Source: Xanthomonas sp. 3793 (GTDB lineage: Bacteria > Pseudomonadota > Gammaproteobacteria > Xanthomonadales > Xanthomonadaceae). Taken from it: a stretch of DNA of 64,000 nucleotides. Under the pieces are notes generated by a model. That model saw nothing but the letters and a program-made list of their open reading frames with translations. It did no database searches and had not been told where the DNA came from. Location of the stretch: contig NZ_JANTYU010000002.1 in NCBI RefSeq assembly GCF_024806835.1, positions 558,001 through 622,000 on the forward strand, in the 5' to 3' direction. Within the stretch, counting starts at the first letter, position 1. The number at the start of each line of letters is the position of its first letter. Both the position numbers and the translations under genes were made by a program. Positions 44,811 to 53,708 of this stretch are shown in pieces.

Positions 44811-46376
44811 TTGACCACCTCGACCCTGCCGGGCCCCACGGCCGGCGCGCGCCTGCCGCGCCAGATTCCTTTCATCATCGGCAACGAAGCCTGCGAGCGT
44901 TTCAGCTTTTACGGGATGCGCAACATCCTGGTGCAGTTTCTGATCACTTCGCTGTTGCTGCAGGAAGTTGGCGGGCCGGGCCGCGAGGCCGAAGCCAAGC
45001 ACATCCTGCACAGTTTCATGATCGGGGTGTTCTTCTTCCCGCTGCTGGGCGGCTGGCTGGCCGATCGGCTGTTCGGCAAATACAACACCATCCTGTGGTT
45101 CAGCCTGATCTATTGCGCCGGCCACGCGTGTCTGGCGATGTTCGAGGGCAGCCGTCACGGCTTCTTCGTGGGGCTGGGCCTGATCGCGCTGGGCGCGGGC
45201 GGCATCAAGCCGTTGGTGGCCTCGTTCATGGGCGACCAGTTCGACCAGTCCAACAAGCACATGGCCAAGGTGGTGTTCGACGCCTTCTACTGGATCATCA
45301 ACTTCGGCTCGTTGTTCGCCTCGTTGCTGATTCCGCTGGCGCTGAAGAATCTGGGCCCGTCGTGGGCGTTCGGCATCCCCGGCATCCTGATGTTCGTGGC
45401 CACGCTGGTGTTCTGGCTGGGGCGCAAGCGCTACGTGCTGGTGCCATTGCCGCCGAAAGACCCGCACGGGTTTGGCGCCGTGCTGCGCACGGCATTGCTG
45501 GCGCGCGCGCCCGGGCAGGGGCGGCCTGGTCTGGCGCTGGCCATCATCGCGGTGGTCGCTGCACTGGCCTGCATGGCGCTGATCGAGCCGCTGGGCATCG
45601 TCATCTGTCTGTGCATGGCGCTGGTGCTGCTGCTGGCCGGGATCGGTGGCGGCACCTGGTGGCAGCTGGAACGCGCGCGCGGCCTGCATCCGGATGCAGC
45701 GGTTGAAGGCGTGCGCGCATTGCTGCGGGTGCTGGTGATCTTCGCGCTGGTGACGCCGTTCTTTTCGTTGTTCGATCAGAAGGCTTCGACCTGGGTGCTG
45801 CAGGGGCGCGAGATGACCATGCCGGCGTGGTTCACCGCCTCGCAGATGCAGGCGCTCAATCCGCTGCTGGTGATGTTGCTGATCCCCTTCAACAACCTGG
45901 TGCTGTACCCGCTGCTGCGCCGTCGAGGCTGGGAGCCGACGCCGTTGCGTCGCATGACCAGCGGTATCGCCTTCAGCGGGGTGGCGTGGATTGCGGTCGG
46001 CGCGATCCAGGTCGTCATGGATGGCGGTGAGCCGATGCACATCGCCTGGCAGATGCTGCCCTATGCCTTGCTCACCTTCGGCGAGGTGCTGGTATCGGCC
46101 ACCGGCATCGAGTTCGCCTACAGCCAGGCGCCGCCGTCGATGAAGGGCGTGGTGATGAGCTTCTGGTATCTGACCACCACGGTGGGCAATCTGTGGGTGC
46201 TGCTATCGAACGTGGCGGTTCGCAACGCGACGGTGACCTCCCATATCGCCGATACTGGGCTCAGCGAAGCGGCATTCCTGATGTTCTTCTTCGCGGCCTT
46301 CGCGTTTCTGGCAGCACTGGCCTTCGGCCTGTACGCACGCCGGTATCGCATGGTCGACAATTACCGTTCTGCCTGA
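44811..46376 (+). CDS. POT-family proton-dependent oligopeptide transporter
   Basis: Inner-membrane di-/tripeptide importer of 521 residues, 12-14 helices. It has ExxERFxFY as NEACERFSFYGMRN (about 23-36), the PTR2 motif GGWLADRLFGKYNTILWFSL and the second signature FYWIINFGSLFASL. No ATG is in frame near the start; TTG at 44811 (MTTSTLPGPTAG) best matches the family N-terminus. TACGAT at 44774-44779 may be its -10. It is divergent from the M14 carboxypeptidase; import of released peptides would fit, but this is inference. Confidence 0.93.
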   Translation: MTTSTLPGPTAGARLPRQIPFIIGNEACERFSFYGMRNILVQFLITSLLLQEVGGPGREAEAKHILHSFMIGVFFFPLLGGWLADRLFGKYNTILWFSLIYCAGHACLAMFEGSRHGFFVGLGLIALGAGGIKPLVASFMGDQFDQSNKHMAKVVFDAFYWIINFGSLFASLLIPLALKNLGPSWAFGIPGILMFVATLVFWLGRKRYVLVPLPPKDPHGFGAVLRTALLARAPGQGRPGLALAIIAVVAALACMALIEPLGIVICLCMALVLLLAGIGGGTWWQLERARGLHPDAAVEGVRALLRVLVIFALVTPFFSLFDQKASTWVLQGREMTMPAWFTASQMQALNPLLVMLLIPFNNLVLYPLLRRRGWEPTPLRRMTSGIAFSGVAWIAVGAIQVVMDGGEPMHIAWQMLPYALLTFGEVLVSATGIEFAYSQAPPSMKGVVMSFWYLTTTVGNLWVLLSNVAVRNATVTSHIADTGLSEAAFLMFFFAAFAFLAALAFGLYARRYRMVDNYRSA

Positions 46377-46383
46377 GGTCCGC

Positions 46384-46992
46384 ATGATTACCCTGATCCT
46401 GATCGCCATCACCGGCATCGTCTCGTGGATGGCGTTCAACAACCGCAAATTGAACGACCGCTTGATCCTTTGGCCTCCAGCGCTGGACAAGCAGCGCCAG
46501 TACGACCGCCTGGTGACCTACGGCTTCATCCATGCCGACCTGGGGCACCTGGTCTTCAACATGATCACGCTGTTCTTTTTCGGCCGGGTGATCGAAAGCG
46601 TGATGACACAGCTGACCGGCAGCGTGCTGACCTATCCGCTGTTCTATCTGGCGGCGCTGGTGGTGTCGATCCTGCCCAGCTATCTGAAAAACCAGAACAA
46701 CCCCAATTACCTCAGCCTGGGCGCCTCCGGTGCGGTGTCGGCGGTGCTGTTCGCCTTCATCCTGCTGCAGCCGTGGACCATCATCCTGGTGCTGTTCATT
46801 CCGGCACCGGCGATCATCTATGCGGTGTTCTACGTGGGCTACAGCCTGTGGATGGACCGCCGTGGCGGCGATCGCATCAACCACAGCGCGCACCTGGCCG
46901 GTGCGGCATTCGGGGTGATGTTCATGCTGATCATGGAGCCGCGGGTGTGGCAGGTCTTCCTGGAGCAGCTGTCCAATCCCCGCTTCGGCTGA
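46384..46992 (+). CDS. Rhomboid-family intramembrane serine protease
   Basis: Predicted inner-membrane protease of 202 residues with about six helices. Catalytic Ser115 lies in GASGAVSAVLF and His170 in NHSAHLAGAAFG, as in GlpG. HADLGHLVFNM (about 50-60) is the family HxxxGHxxxNM-like segment. It begins 8 bases after the POT gene stop and may be co-transcribed. Substrates are unknown. Confidence 0.9.
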   Translation: MITLILIAITGIVSWMAFNNRKLNDRLILWPPALDKQRQYDRLVTYGFIHADLGHLVFNMITLFFFGRVIESVMTQLTGSVLTYPLFYLAALVVSILPSYLKNQNNPNYLSLGASGAVSAVLFAFILLQPWTIILVLFIPAPAIIYAVFYVGYSLWMDRRGGDRINHSAHLAGAAFGVMFMLIMEPRVWQVFLEQLSNPRFG

Positions 46993-47143
46993 GGGCGCTG
47001 GCCCGTCCTGCTGCCTGGGGGTACCGGGCTGGCCGGCGCTGCGGTGACGCAGCTGACGCATCAGTGCAGCGGTTGCCTGCGGCAACCGGGCCAGGACCGA
47101 CGCCATGGCGTCGCAGGTCCTGGCGGATGGAGCGAGGCCGGCG

Positions 47144-47344
47144 TCAGGCCGCGTTGCGTTCGCGGTCGGTGCTGAGCGCTGTGCCCGACGCTGCGCCGTA
47201 GGCCTGCTGCAGACGTTCGTAGACGGTATCGTTGAGTTGCGCGAAATCGGGGTTGTGGGTGTCGCCATTGATGGCGAACTGGAACAAGCCTTCCAGCAGC
47301 GAGCTATCGCTGTCCGTGCCGTTTCCTGCCGAATCGTTGTGCAT
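47144..47344 (-). CDS. Small acidic protein, unknown
   Basis: A 66-residue soluble protein MHNDSAGNGTDSDSSLLEGL ... LSTDRERNAA with an amphipathic middle (FAQLNDTVYERLQQAYGAAS). GAGGAG 8 bases before the ATG supports translation. No family recognised. It lies alone between the rhomboid gene and a GNAT gene, in gaps of about 150 and 210 bases. Confidence 0.55.
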   Translation of the reverse strand: MHNDSAGNGTDSDSSLLEGLFQFAINGDTHNPDFAQLNDTVYERLQQAYGAASGTALSTDRERNAA

Positions 47345-47557
47345 GCGGTGACTCCTCGTTGATAAGGCGAGGGCACTGGCCAGGCCGGAGACCGGTTGCA
47401 GGCAGCGCCGTCGAGTCAGCTATCGGCGCTGCCGCGGCGAACTTAAGGACGTCGTCGCCAAGTCGGGCCGGCGGTCACAGCGGGGATTCATTTTCACGCA
47501 GGCGCGGCGTCGCGCTGGTCACACTTGGCGCATATTCACTGCCGGGCGCAGACCACG

Positions 47558-47842
47558 ATGGAGGCAGCGACAGTGCACGCCGAACACGATTCCACGCAGC
47601 AGCGCTTCGTTGTTGACACCGAGGGACATCATGCCGAGCTGGTCTATCAGCTCGAGGGTGCGCGCATGACCATCACGCACACGCTGGTGCCGGATGCCAT
47701 TGCAGGCCGCGGGATCGCCGCGGTGTTGGTCGAGGCCGCTCTGCAGCATGCGCGCCAGGCTGGGCTGAAGGTCGTGCCAGCGTGCAGCTACGCCGCCGCC
47801 TACGTGCGCCGGCATCAACAGTTTCAGGATCTGCTGGCCTGA
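47558..47842 (+). CDS. GNAT-type N-acetyltransferase (YidJ-like)
   Basis: Minimal GNAT-fold protein of 94 residues. It contains LVYQLEGARMTITHTLVPDA and IAGRGIAAVLVEAALQHARQ, the acetyl-CoA loop GRGIA, and ends HQQFQDLLA, the pattern of the small YidJ/YjdJ family. Start at 47558 is chosen because it begins the typical domain; an ATG 11 codons earlier is open. Substrate unknown. Confidence 0.8.
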   Translation: MEAATVHAEHDSTQQRFVVDTEGHHAELVYQLEGARMTITHTLVPDAIAGRGIAAVLVEAALQHARQAGLKVVPACSYAAAYVRRHQQFQDLLA

Positions 47843-47881
47843 TGGACAGCAGTGGGTGGTTCGATCAGGGGAGCAGGTGGG

Positions 47882-48727
47882 ATGGGGCGGTTGCTTGGAT
47901 TCAATAGTGCGCGCGGTCTGCTGATGCTGGCCCTGTTGACGGGCTGTACGCAGCGCGAACCTGCGGCAGTCGAGTCGACCGAGCCGGCAGCCGATGCGGG
48001 CGCACCGACAACGCCGGCTCCGGAACCGCAGATGGTGCAGAGCGGCCCGCTGGAAGATGTGATCGAACACGCGCCGGCCTACATGATTGGTATCAGCTAT
48101 CCGCCCGGGCTGGATGCATACCCGGACCTGGCTGCGTTGATTCGCAAGTATGCGCAGGATGCCCGCAGCGAGTTGATGGAGGCCGTCTCCGGTCTGGGCA
48201 ACGACAAGCCCGCCGCGCCTTATGAGTTGTCGCTGGCATTCGAAAAATTGTTGCAGACCACGGACCTGATCGTCATCGCCGCCGATGGCAGCCGCTACAC
48301 CGGCGGCGCGCATGGCGAGCCGCTGGTGGCGCGTTTCGTGTGGCTGATCAAGGAGCGCAAGCAACTGACCGCGCAGGCGTTGGTCCCCGACCCGGCCGGA
48401 TGGGAGAAGATCGGTCGCGATGTCGCTGCGCAATTGCATGCGGCGGCTACCCAACGTGTGGAAGCCGATCGGGTACCGGTCGAGGAACAGGCCGAACAGG
48501 TCGCATCGGCCGACCGCATGATTGCCGAAGGCACTGCAGCGCAAGTGGACAACTTCGCGCAGTTCGTCCCGGTGTTGAACGCAGCCGGGCAGATCACTGC
48601 CGTGCGCTTCGTGTTTCCGCCTTACCAGGTCGGGCCGTATTCGGACGGCACGCAAACGGCCGAGGTCGCTGCAGCCACCTTGATGCCCTGGGTCGCGCCG
48701 GAATATGTACATCTTTTCGCTCGCTGA
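47882..48727 (+). CDS. DUF3298/RsiV-like lipoprotein
   Basis: Exported lipoprotein of 281 residues with a lipobox LLTGC (Cys about 22) after MGRLLGFNSARGLLMLA. After an Ala/Pro-rich linker the domain resembles DUF3298/DUF4163: YPDLAALIRKYAQDARSELM, TDLIVIAADGSRYTGGAHGE and TLMPWVAPEYVHLF near the end. Such domains occur in RsiV and PdaC, where they bind peptidoglycan or sense lysozyme; sensing here is inference. Start has GGGAG upstream. Confidence 0.72.
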   Translation: MGRLLGFNSARGLLMLALLTGCTQREPAAVESTEPAADAGAPTTPAPEPQMVQSGPLEDVIEHAPAYMIGISYPPGLDAYPDLAALIRKYAQDARSELMEAVSGLGNDKPAAPYELSLAFEKLLQTTDLIVIAADGSRYTGGAHGEPLVARFVWLIKERKQLTAQALVPDPAGWEKIGRDVAAQLHAAATQRVEADRVPVEEQAEQVASADRMIAEGTAAQVDNFAQFVPVLNAAGQITAVRFVFPPYQVGPYSDGTQTAEVAAATLMPWVAPEYVHLFAR

Positions 48728-48750
48728 GGTGTTGCCCCGCAAGTGATGTG

Positions 48751-48769
48751 ATTGAATGGTTCGGCCATT
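48751..48769. promoter_or_regulatory. Palindromic operator of the second MarR gene
   Basis: TGAATGG-N5-CCATTCA, a perfect 7-bp inverted repeat, 24 bases before the MarR ATG at 48794. Autoregulation by the product is the simplest reading. Confidence 0.6.
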
Positions 48770-48793
48770 CAGTAATGTAGCCAAACGGGTGAT

Positions 48794-49294
48794 ATGAGTA
48801 GTTTCGATCCAACCGCAAATCGCGTGGACCACACCTGCGCGCGCTACCCAGCCTTCCCGCGGGAGCCCGCTGTCCTGGTGAGGTTGATCAAGCATCTCTA
48901 CAAGCGGCTGCACACCATCAGTTGTGTGCGACTCAAGCCGTACGGGATCAGCCCGCCGGAATACGAAATCCTGATGATGCTGTACGGCACGCCTGAGCAG
49001 GCGATTACCCCGACCGAGGCGGCAGAAGCCGCCAGCGAGAAACCGGCCAACATCACCCGGCTCACTGACCAGCTGTGCGAGAAGGGCTTGATCGCGCGTG
49101 GCAGCAGTCCCGACGACCGCCGCAAGATCATGCTGACCCTGCAGCCGGCCGGGCTGGCATTGATCGAAAGCGTGTTGCCGGAAGCATGCACGCTGTTGCA
49201 CGAACAGACGGCCGACCTCAGCGAAGCGGAGCAGGCGCGTCTGGAAAAGCTGCTGAAGAAGCTGCTCAATGGCGTGGACGCCGTAGACGCCTGA
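48794..49294 (+). CDS. MarR-family regulator
   Basis: Winged-helix regulator of 166 residues. An N-terminal 30-residue lead, then LVRLIKHLYKRLHTISCVRL, the recognition region EKPANITRLTDQLCEKGLIA (about 80-99) and wing SPDDRRKIMLTLQPAG. C-terminal dimer helix LSEAEQARLEKLLKKLL. A palindrome lies just upstream. Some Xanthomonas MarR proteins such as HpaR control virulence, but I cannot confirm it is that gene. It is convergent with the M3 peptidase, with a shared terminator. Confidence 0.87.
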   Translation: MSSFDPTANRVDHTCARYPAFPREPAVLVRLIKHLYKRLHTISCVRLKPYGISPPEYEILMMLYGTPEQAITPTEAAEAASEKPANITRLTDQLCEKGLIARGSSPDDRRKIMLTLQPAGLALIESVLPEACTLLHEQTADLSEAEQARLEKLLKKLLNGVDAVDA

Positions 49295-49336
49295 GCGCCA
49301 CGCGGCAGCTGCGCTGCATGCCTTCGCAAAAACCAC

Positions 49337-49366
49337 AACGCCGCCCGGATCGCTCCGGGCGGCGTT
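49337..49366. terminator. Bidirectional hairpin between marR and M3 peptidase
   Basis: 13-bp perfect stem AACGCCGCCCGGA/TCCGGGCGGCGTT with a TCGC loop in the 90-base gap of convergent genes. A short T-rich stretch follows on the plus strand. Confidence 0.75.
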
Positions 49367-49384
49367 GTCGTCATGCAGGTCCGA

Positions 49385-51583
49385 TTACGGCTTGGACTGC
49401 GGCGCTTCCGGCGTTGCCCCATCGCCCCCCTGCGCGCTCAGGCCGCGCTTCTCGAGCAGTGGCTCGATCTGCGGCGCATGGCCAGCAAAGTTCTGGAACA
49501 GCTCCATCGCGTCCACACTGCCGCCGCGCGACAGCAGCGTCTTGCGGAAGCGGTCGCCATTGGCCCGGCTCAAGCCGCCATGTTGCTTGAACCACTGCTG
49601 GGTGTTTGCATCCAGGACTTCGGACCAGATATAGGCGTAGTAGCCGGCCGCGTAACCGCCCATGATGTGGCTGAAATACGGGGTCTTGTAGCGCGGCGGC
49701 ACCGGCGCGTAGGCGATGCCGTCCTGCTGCAGGGCCTTGGCTTCGAAGGCCATCACGCCGGCCGCATCCGGCACCTGACTGGCGCTGATCTGATGCCAGT
49801 TCTGGTCCAGCATCGCCGCACCCAGATACTCGGTGGTGGCAAACCCCTGGTTGAACTTGGACGCGGCAATCACCTTGTCCAGCAGCGCCTGCGGCATCGG
49901 GGTGCCGTTCTGGTAATGCTTGGCGTAGTTCTTCAGGATCGACGGCTCGTCGGCCCACATCTCGTTGACCTGCGAAGGGAACTCGACGAAGTCGCGCGGC
50001 ACGCTGGTACCGGAGAAATACGGGTATTTGACGTCGGAGAACATGCCGTGCAGCGCATGCCCGAACTCATGGAACATGGTGGTCACTTCATCCCAGGTCA
50101 GCAGCGTCGGCTGGCCGGCCGGCGGCTTGGGGATGTTGAGGTGATTGGCCACCACCGGCTTGAAACCGGTCAGGTCCGACTGCGACACGTAGGAGTTCAT
50201 CCATGCGCCACCGCGCTTGGATTCGCGCGCGTACATGTCGGCGATGAAGATCGCCAGCTGCTTGCCGTCGGCGTCGAACACGTCGTAGACGGTGATGTCG
50301 TCGCGGTAGGTCGGCAGGTCGGTACGCTGCTTGAAGGTCAGGCCGTATTCCTGGTTGGCCGCATAGAACACGCCGTTTTCCAGCACGTTCTTCAGCTCGA
50401 AATACGGCTTGAGCTGCGACTCGTCGAAGTTGTACTTGGCCTGGCGCACCTTCTCGCTGTAGTAGGCCCAGTCCCAGGCTTCGAGCTTGAAGGTCGGCTT
50501 GCGCGCGGCCTTTTGTTCCTTGTCGATCATCGCCTGCAGGTCGGCAGCCTCGCGCTTGGCATTGGCCACAGCAGCGGGTGCCAACTTGCCGAGCATCGCG
50601 TTGACCGCTTCGGGGGTCTTGGCGGTCTGGTTTTCCAGCGAATACGCCGCATAGGTCGGGAAGCCGAGCAGCTTGGCCTTGTCGGCGCGCAGCTTCATGA
50701 TGCGCGACACCAGCGCAGTGTTGTCGTACTGGCCGCCGTGGCTGCCGCGCGACACCGACGCGTCATAGATCTTCTTGCGCAGGTCGCGATTCTTCAACTG
50801 GGTCAGCGGCGGCTGGCCGGTGGTGTTGAGCAGCGCGATCACGTACTTGCCGTCGAGCTTGCGCGCCTTGGCCGCTTCGGCGGCTGCGGCGATCTGTTCT
50901 TCAGACAGGCCGTCGAGCTGCTTGACGTCATCCACCACCACTGCAGCGGCGTTGACCTCGGCCAGCACGTTCTGGCTGAAGGTGGTGCCCAGGTTGGCCA
51001 GCTCGGCATTCATCGCCTTGAGCGTGGTCTTGTCGGCCTCGGAGAGCTTGGCGCCGTCGCGGACGAAGTCGCTGTAGTACTTCTCTACCAGGCGCAGGCT
51101 TTGCGCATCCAGGCCCAGCTTGGCGCGCTGGTCGTACAGGGTCTGGATGCGCGCGAACAACTTGCCGTTGAGCGAGATCGCATCGCGATGCGCGGCGAAC
51201 TTCGCCGAATAATCGGCCTGCAGTTTCTTGCGTGCATCGTTGGTGTCGGCACCCACCAGGTTGAAGAACACCGTGGTTGCGCGATCGAGCGTGGCGCCAC
51301 TCTTTTCCAGCGCGACGATGGTGTTGTCGAAGCTCGGCTTGGCTTTCTGGTTGGCGATCTTGTCCACTTCCTTCAACTGCTCGGCCATGCCGGCATCGAA
51401 GGCGGGGGCAAAGTCGTTGTCGGTGATCTTGTCGAACTGCGGGTAATGCAGCGGCAGCGTGCTGTCGGCAAAGAAGGGGTTGGCTTGGGTGGCAGCCTGC
51501 GTGGTCGCGGGTGCGGCGATGCTGTAGGACGGCATGGCAAGTCCCAGGGAAGCGGCCAGGGCAAAAGCGAGACGGGTGGTCAA
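49385..51583 (-). CDS. dcp: Exported M3 peptidyl-dipeptidase
   Basis: Zinc metallopeptidase of 732 residues that removes C-terminal dipeptides from peptides. The zinc motif HEFGHALHG (HExxH) lies near residue 500, followed by the second-ligand region EFPSQVNEMW about 27 residues later. Signal sequence about 1-25 (RLAFALAASLGLAMPSYSIA) indicates export. No ATG fits; TTG at 51583 with GGAG 8 bases upstream is the chosen start (read as MTTRLAFALA). The 485-base region upstream (51584-52068) holds no gene I can support. Confidence 0.9.
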   Translation of the reverse strand: MTTRLAFALAASLGLAMPSYSIAAPATTQAATQANPFFADSTLPLHYPQFDKITDNDFAPAFDAGMAEQLKEVDKIANQKAKPSFDNTIVALEKSGATLDRATTVFFNLVGADTNDARKKLQADYSAKFAAHRDAISLNGKLFARIQTLYDQRAKLGLDAQSLRLVEKYYSDFVRDGAKLSEADKTTLKAMNAELANLGTTFSQNVLAEVNAAAVVVDDVKQLDGLSEEQIAAAAEAAKARKLDGKYVIALLNTTGQPPLTQLKNRDLRKKIYDASVSRGSHGGQYDNTALVSRIMKLRADKAKLLGFPTYAAYSLENQTAKTPEAVNAMLGKLAPAAVANAKREAADLQAMIDKEQKAARKPTFKLEAWDWAYYSEKVRQAKYNFDESQLKPYFELKNVLENGVFYAANQEYGLTFKQRTDLPTYRDDITVYDVFDADGKQLAIFIADMYARESKRGGAWMNSYVSQSDLTGFKPVVANHLNIPKPPAGQPTLLTWDEVTTMFHEFGHALHGMFSDVKYPYFSGTSVPRDFVEFPSQVNEMWADEPSILKNYAKHYQNGTPMPQALLDKVIAASKFNQGFATTEYLGAAMLDQNWHQISASQVPDAAGVMAFEAKALQQDGIAYAPVPPRYKTPYFSHIMGGYAAGYYAYIWSEVLDANTQQWFKQHGGLSRANGDRFRKTLLSRGGSVDAMELFQNFAGHAPQIEPLLEKRGLSAQGGDGATPEAPQSKP

Positions 51584-52068
51584 GAAGGTAGCTCCAAAGT
51601 GCGAACCGCCGAGGCTAACCCAGCCTGCCGGGACAGGCGTGTGACAAAAGGCATGGCTGCCCTGGCTTCGCGCAGTCAACTGGCAGACGCGGCCGACGCG
51701 TGAGGCCGAGCTCGCCGGTTGGCCGGTCGTCATGCTGGCGGGTTCGGCCCGTGGCCGGCGTCGCCGGACCGCGATTCGCACGGCGTCGTGCCGGCATGGC
51801 AGGCAGCACGCAAGCGCCGTAGCGAAGTTCGCCCGCTGTGCGGGCCCTGCGATTGCGGGAGCGCTTCGCTCGGCGGAGCTGACTGGCGTTGCAGCCGCGA
51901 CGTCGGCGCGGACCGGGCGCAGTGCTGGCAGGTGCGGACGGACGCGCCAGCGCGCTAGCTGTCGTTCTTCACCCTTGCACGGGGGAGCCGGGTCAGCCTT
52001 ACCGCTGCAGTGCTGCATGGCCCGCGGCTGCGCTACGCTGCCGCTTCCCCTGGGCATTCGAGCACGCC
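51584..52068. other. 485-base gene-free region
   Basis: Divergent gap between the M3 peptidase and glutathione peroxidase. I see no supported ORF, RNA gene or repeat here. It should contain both promoters, but no clear -10/-35 pair could be fixed. Confidence 0.5.
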
Positions 52069-52554
52069 ATGAGCGATCTCTCCACGTTTGAATTCACCGA
52101 CCTGGACGGTCGCACGCAATCGATGCGCGATTACGTCGGCAGCGTGGTGCTGGTGGTCAATGTCGCATCCAAATGCGGGTTTACCCCGCAGTACGCCGGT
52201 TTGCAGTCGCTGTGGCAGCGCTATCGCGAACGTGGCCTGGTGGTGATCGGGTTTCCCTGCGATCAGTTCGGTCACCAGGAGCCAGGCGATGCTGCGCAGA
52301 TCCGCCAGTTCTGTTCGCTCGATTATGCGGTGGATTTTCCGCTGTCTTCGAAGATCGAAGTCAACGGCAACGGCGCGCATCCGCTGTGGCAATGGCTCAA
52401 GCACCAGCAGCGCGGCGTCTTGGGATCGGAGGCGATCAAGTGGAACTTCACCAAGTTCCTGATCGGCCGCGATGGCGCGGTGCTGGAGCGTTACGCGCCG
52501 ACCACCAAACCGGAAGCCCTGGCAGCAGATATCGAGCGCGCGCTGGGCACCTGA
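52069..52554 (+). CDS. Glutathione/thioredoxin peroxidase
   Basis: Peroxidase of 161 residues that reduces hydroperoxides. NVASKCGFTPQYAGLQSLWQ holds the catalytic Cys36 and GFPCDQFGHQEPG the second Cys; Gln and WNFTKFLI (catalytic Trp/Asn) complete the GPx tetrad. Homologues such as BtuE use thioredoxin or glutathione. The ATG at 52069 matches the family start. It is followed by two REP doublets. Confidence 0.93.
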   Translation: MSDLSTFEFTDLDGRTQSMRDYVGSVVLVVNVASKCGFTPQYAGLQSLWQRYRERGLVVIGFPCDQFGHQEPGDAAQIRQFCSLDYAVDFPLSSKIEVNGNGAHPLWQWLKHQQRGVLGSEAIKWNFTKFLIGRDGAVLERYAPTTKPEALAADIERALGT

Positions 52555-52572
52555 CCCGCAGCGTACGCCCCC

Positions 52573-52639
52573 GTAGGAGCGCACCTGGGCGCGACGAGGC
52601 GTTCCTTGTGATGGCTATCGCGCCCAGGTGCGCTCCTAC
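52573..52639. repeat. REP doublet, copy 1
   Basis: GTAGGAGCGCACCTGGGCGC (52573-52592) and its inverted complement ending at 52639 form a 22-bp stem with a loop of about 23 bases. It follows the peroxidase stop by 18 bases. A second copy lies at 52739. Confidence 0.85.
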
Positions 52640-52738
52640 GACAGCGGAGTCAGGTGGCGGGTTAGACGAGACGCCGGATCGCGTTGATGCTTCATGCGCG
52701 CCACATCACTTCCGATCTCCCAAGACCCACGCCCACCC

Positions 52739-52806
52739 GTAGGAGCGCACCTGGGCGCGACGAGGCGTTCCTGGTGATGGCTAGTCGCGCCCAGGTGCGC
52801 TCCTAC
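52739..52806. repeat. REP doublet, copy 2
   Basis: Same 22-bp stem as 52573-52639, in direct orientation with about 100 bases between copies and the same GACAGCGGAG after each. It ends 42 bases before the fpr stop. Likely REP-type elements acting as stability or termination signals. Confidence 0.85.
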
Positions 52807-52848
52807 GACAGCGGAGCCTGCACGAGGCGCCGCGTCGCGCGCGCCGTA

Positions 52849-53628
52849 TCACTTCTCGACGAAGGCGCGCTCGAACACGTAATGCCCCGGCGTGCCGATG
52901 CGTGGCGAGGTCTGGAAGCCGCGCGCGTCCAGCAGGGTGCGCAGGTCGGCCAACATCTGCGGGCTGCCGCAGATCATGAAGCGGTCGTTGGCCGGGTCCA
53001 GGGTCGGCAGTCCCAGCGTCTGCTGCATGCGGCCATCGGCCATCAGCTCGGTCAGCCGGCCCTGATTGGCGAACGCTTCGCGGGTCACCGCCGGGTAGTA
53101 GAGCAACTTCTCGCGCAGGATGTCGCCCAGGAATTCGTGCTGCGGCAGCTCGCGCTCGAAGTAGTCGCGATAGGCCAGGTCCTGCACGAAGCGCACGCCC
53201 TGGGTAAGGATTACCTTGTCGAAGCGCTCGTAGGTTTCCGGGTCCTTGATGATCGACAGCCACGGCGCCAGGCCGGTGCCGGTGCCCAATAGATACAGAT
53301 TGCGGCCCGGGTGCAGGTCGCTGATCAGCAGTGTGCCGGTGGGCTTCTTGCCGACCAGGACCTTGTCGCCGGGTTTGATGTGCTGCAGACGCGAGGTCAG
53401 CGGACCATCCGGCACCTTGATGCTGAAGAACTCCAGATGTTCTTCCCAGTTGGCGCTGGCGATCGAGTACGCCCGCAGCAGGGGGCGGGTTTCGGTCTCC
53501 AGACCGATCATCACGAACTGCCCGTTCTCGAAGCGGAAACCGGCATCGCGGGTGGTGGTGAAGCTGAAGTAGGCATCGGTCCAGTGACGGACCTCAAGCA
53601 CCGTTTCGGCGCCGAAAGCGGAAGACAT
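52849..53628 (-). CDS. fpr: Ferredoxin/flavodoxin-NADP+ reductase
   Basis: FAD enzyme of 259 residues moving electrons between NADPH and ferredoxin or flavodoxin. The FAD site is RAYSIAS (about 50-56) and the NADP site has LLGTGTGLAPWLSIIKDPET (about 109-128). It ends VFERAFVEK, the usual short tail of bacterial Fpr. Start at 53628 (MSSAFGAETVLEV) is chosen by family length. A 16-bp hairpin lies 45 bases upstream. Confidence 0.94.
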   Translation of the reverse strand: MSSAFGAETVLEVRHWTDAYFSFTTTRDAGFRFENGQFVMIGLETETRPLLRAYSIASANWEEHLEFFSIKVPDGPLTSRLQHIKPGDKVLVGKKPTGTLLISDLHPGRNLYLLGTGTGLAPWLSIIKDPETYERFDKVILTQGVRFVQDLAYRDYFERELPQHEFLGDILREKLLYYPAVTREAFANQGRLTELMADGRMQQTLGLPTLDPANDRFMICGSPQMLADLRTLLDARGFQTSPRIGTPGHYVFERAFVEK

Positions 53629-53672
53629 ACCGGTAAGTGTCGTGGGAAGAGTACCGGCCAATTCTACCTCAA

Positions 53673-53707
53673 GCCGGCCAAATGAGAGAGGCTCTCATTT
53701 GGCCGGC
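53673..53707. promoter_or_regulatory. 16-bp perfect hairpin upstream of fpr
   Basis: GCCGGCCAAATGAGAG, a 3-base loop AGG, and its exact complement. The core GCCAAATGAGAG is not part of the GGGATT repeats nearby. It sits in the likely leader or promoter of fpr; role unknown. Confidence 0.6.
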
Positions 53708-53708
53708 C

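Noticed and set aside
48794..49294. Naming the MarR gene hpaR
   Set aside because: Size and family fit, but sequence identity cannot be checked here.
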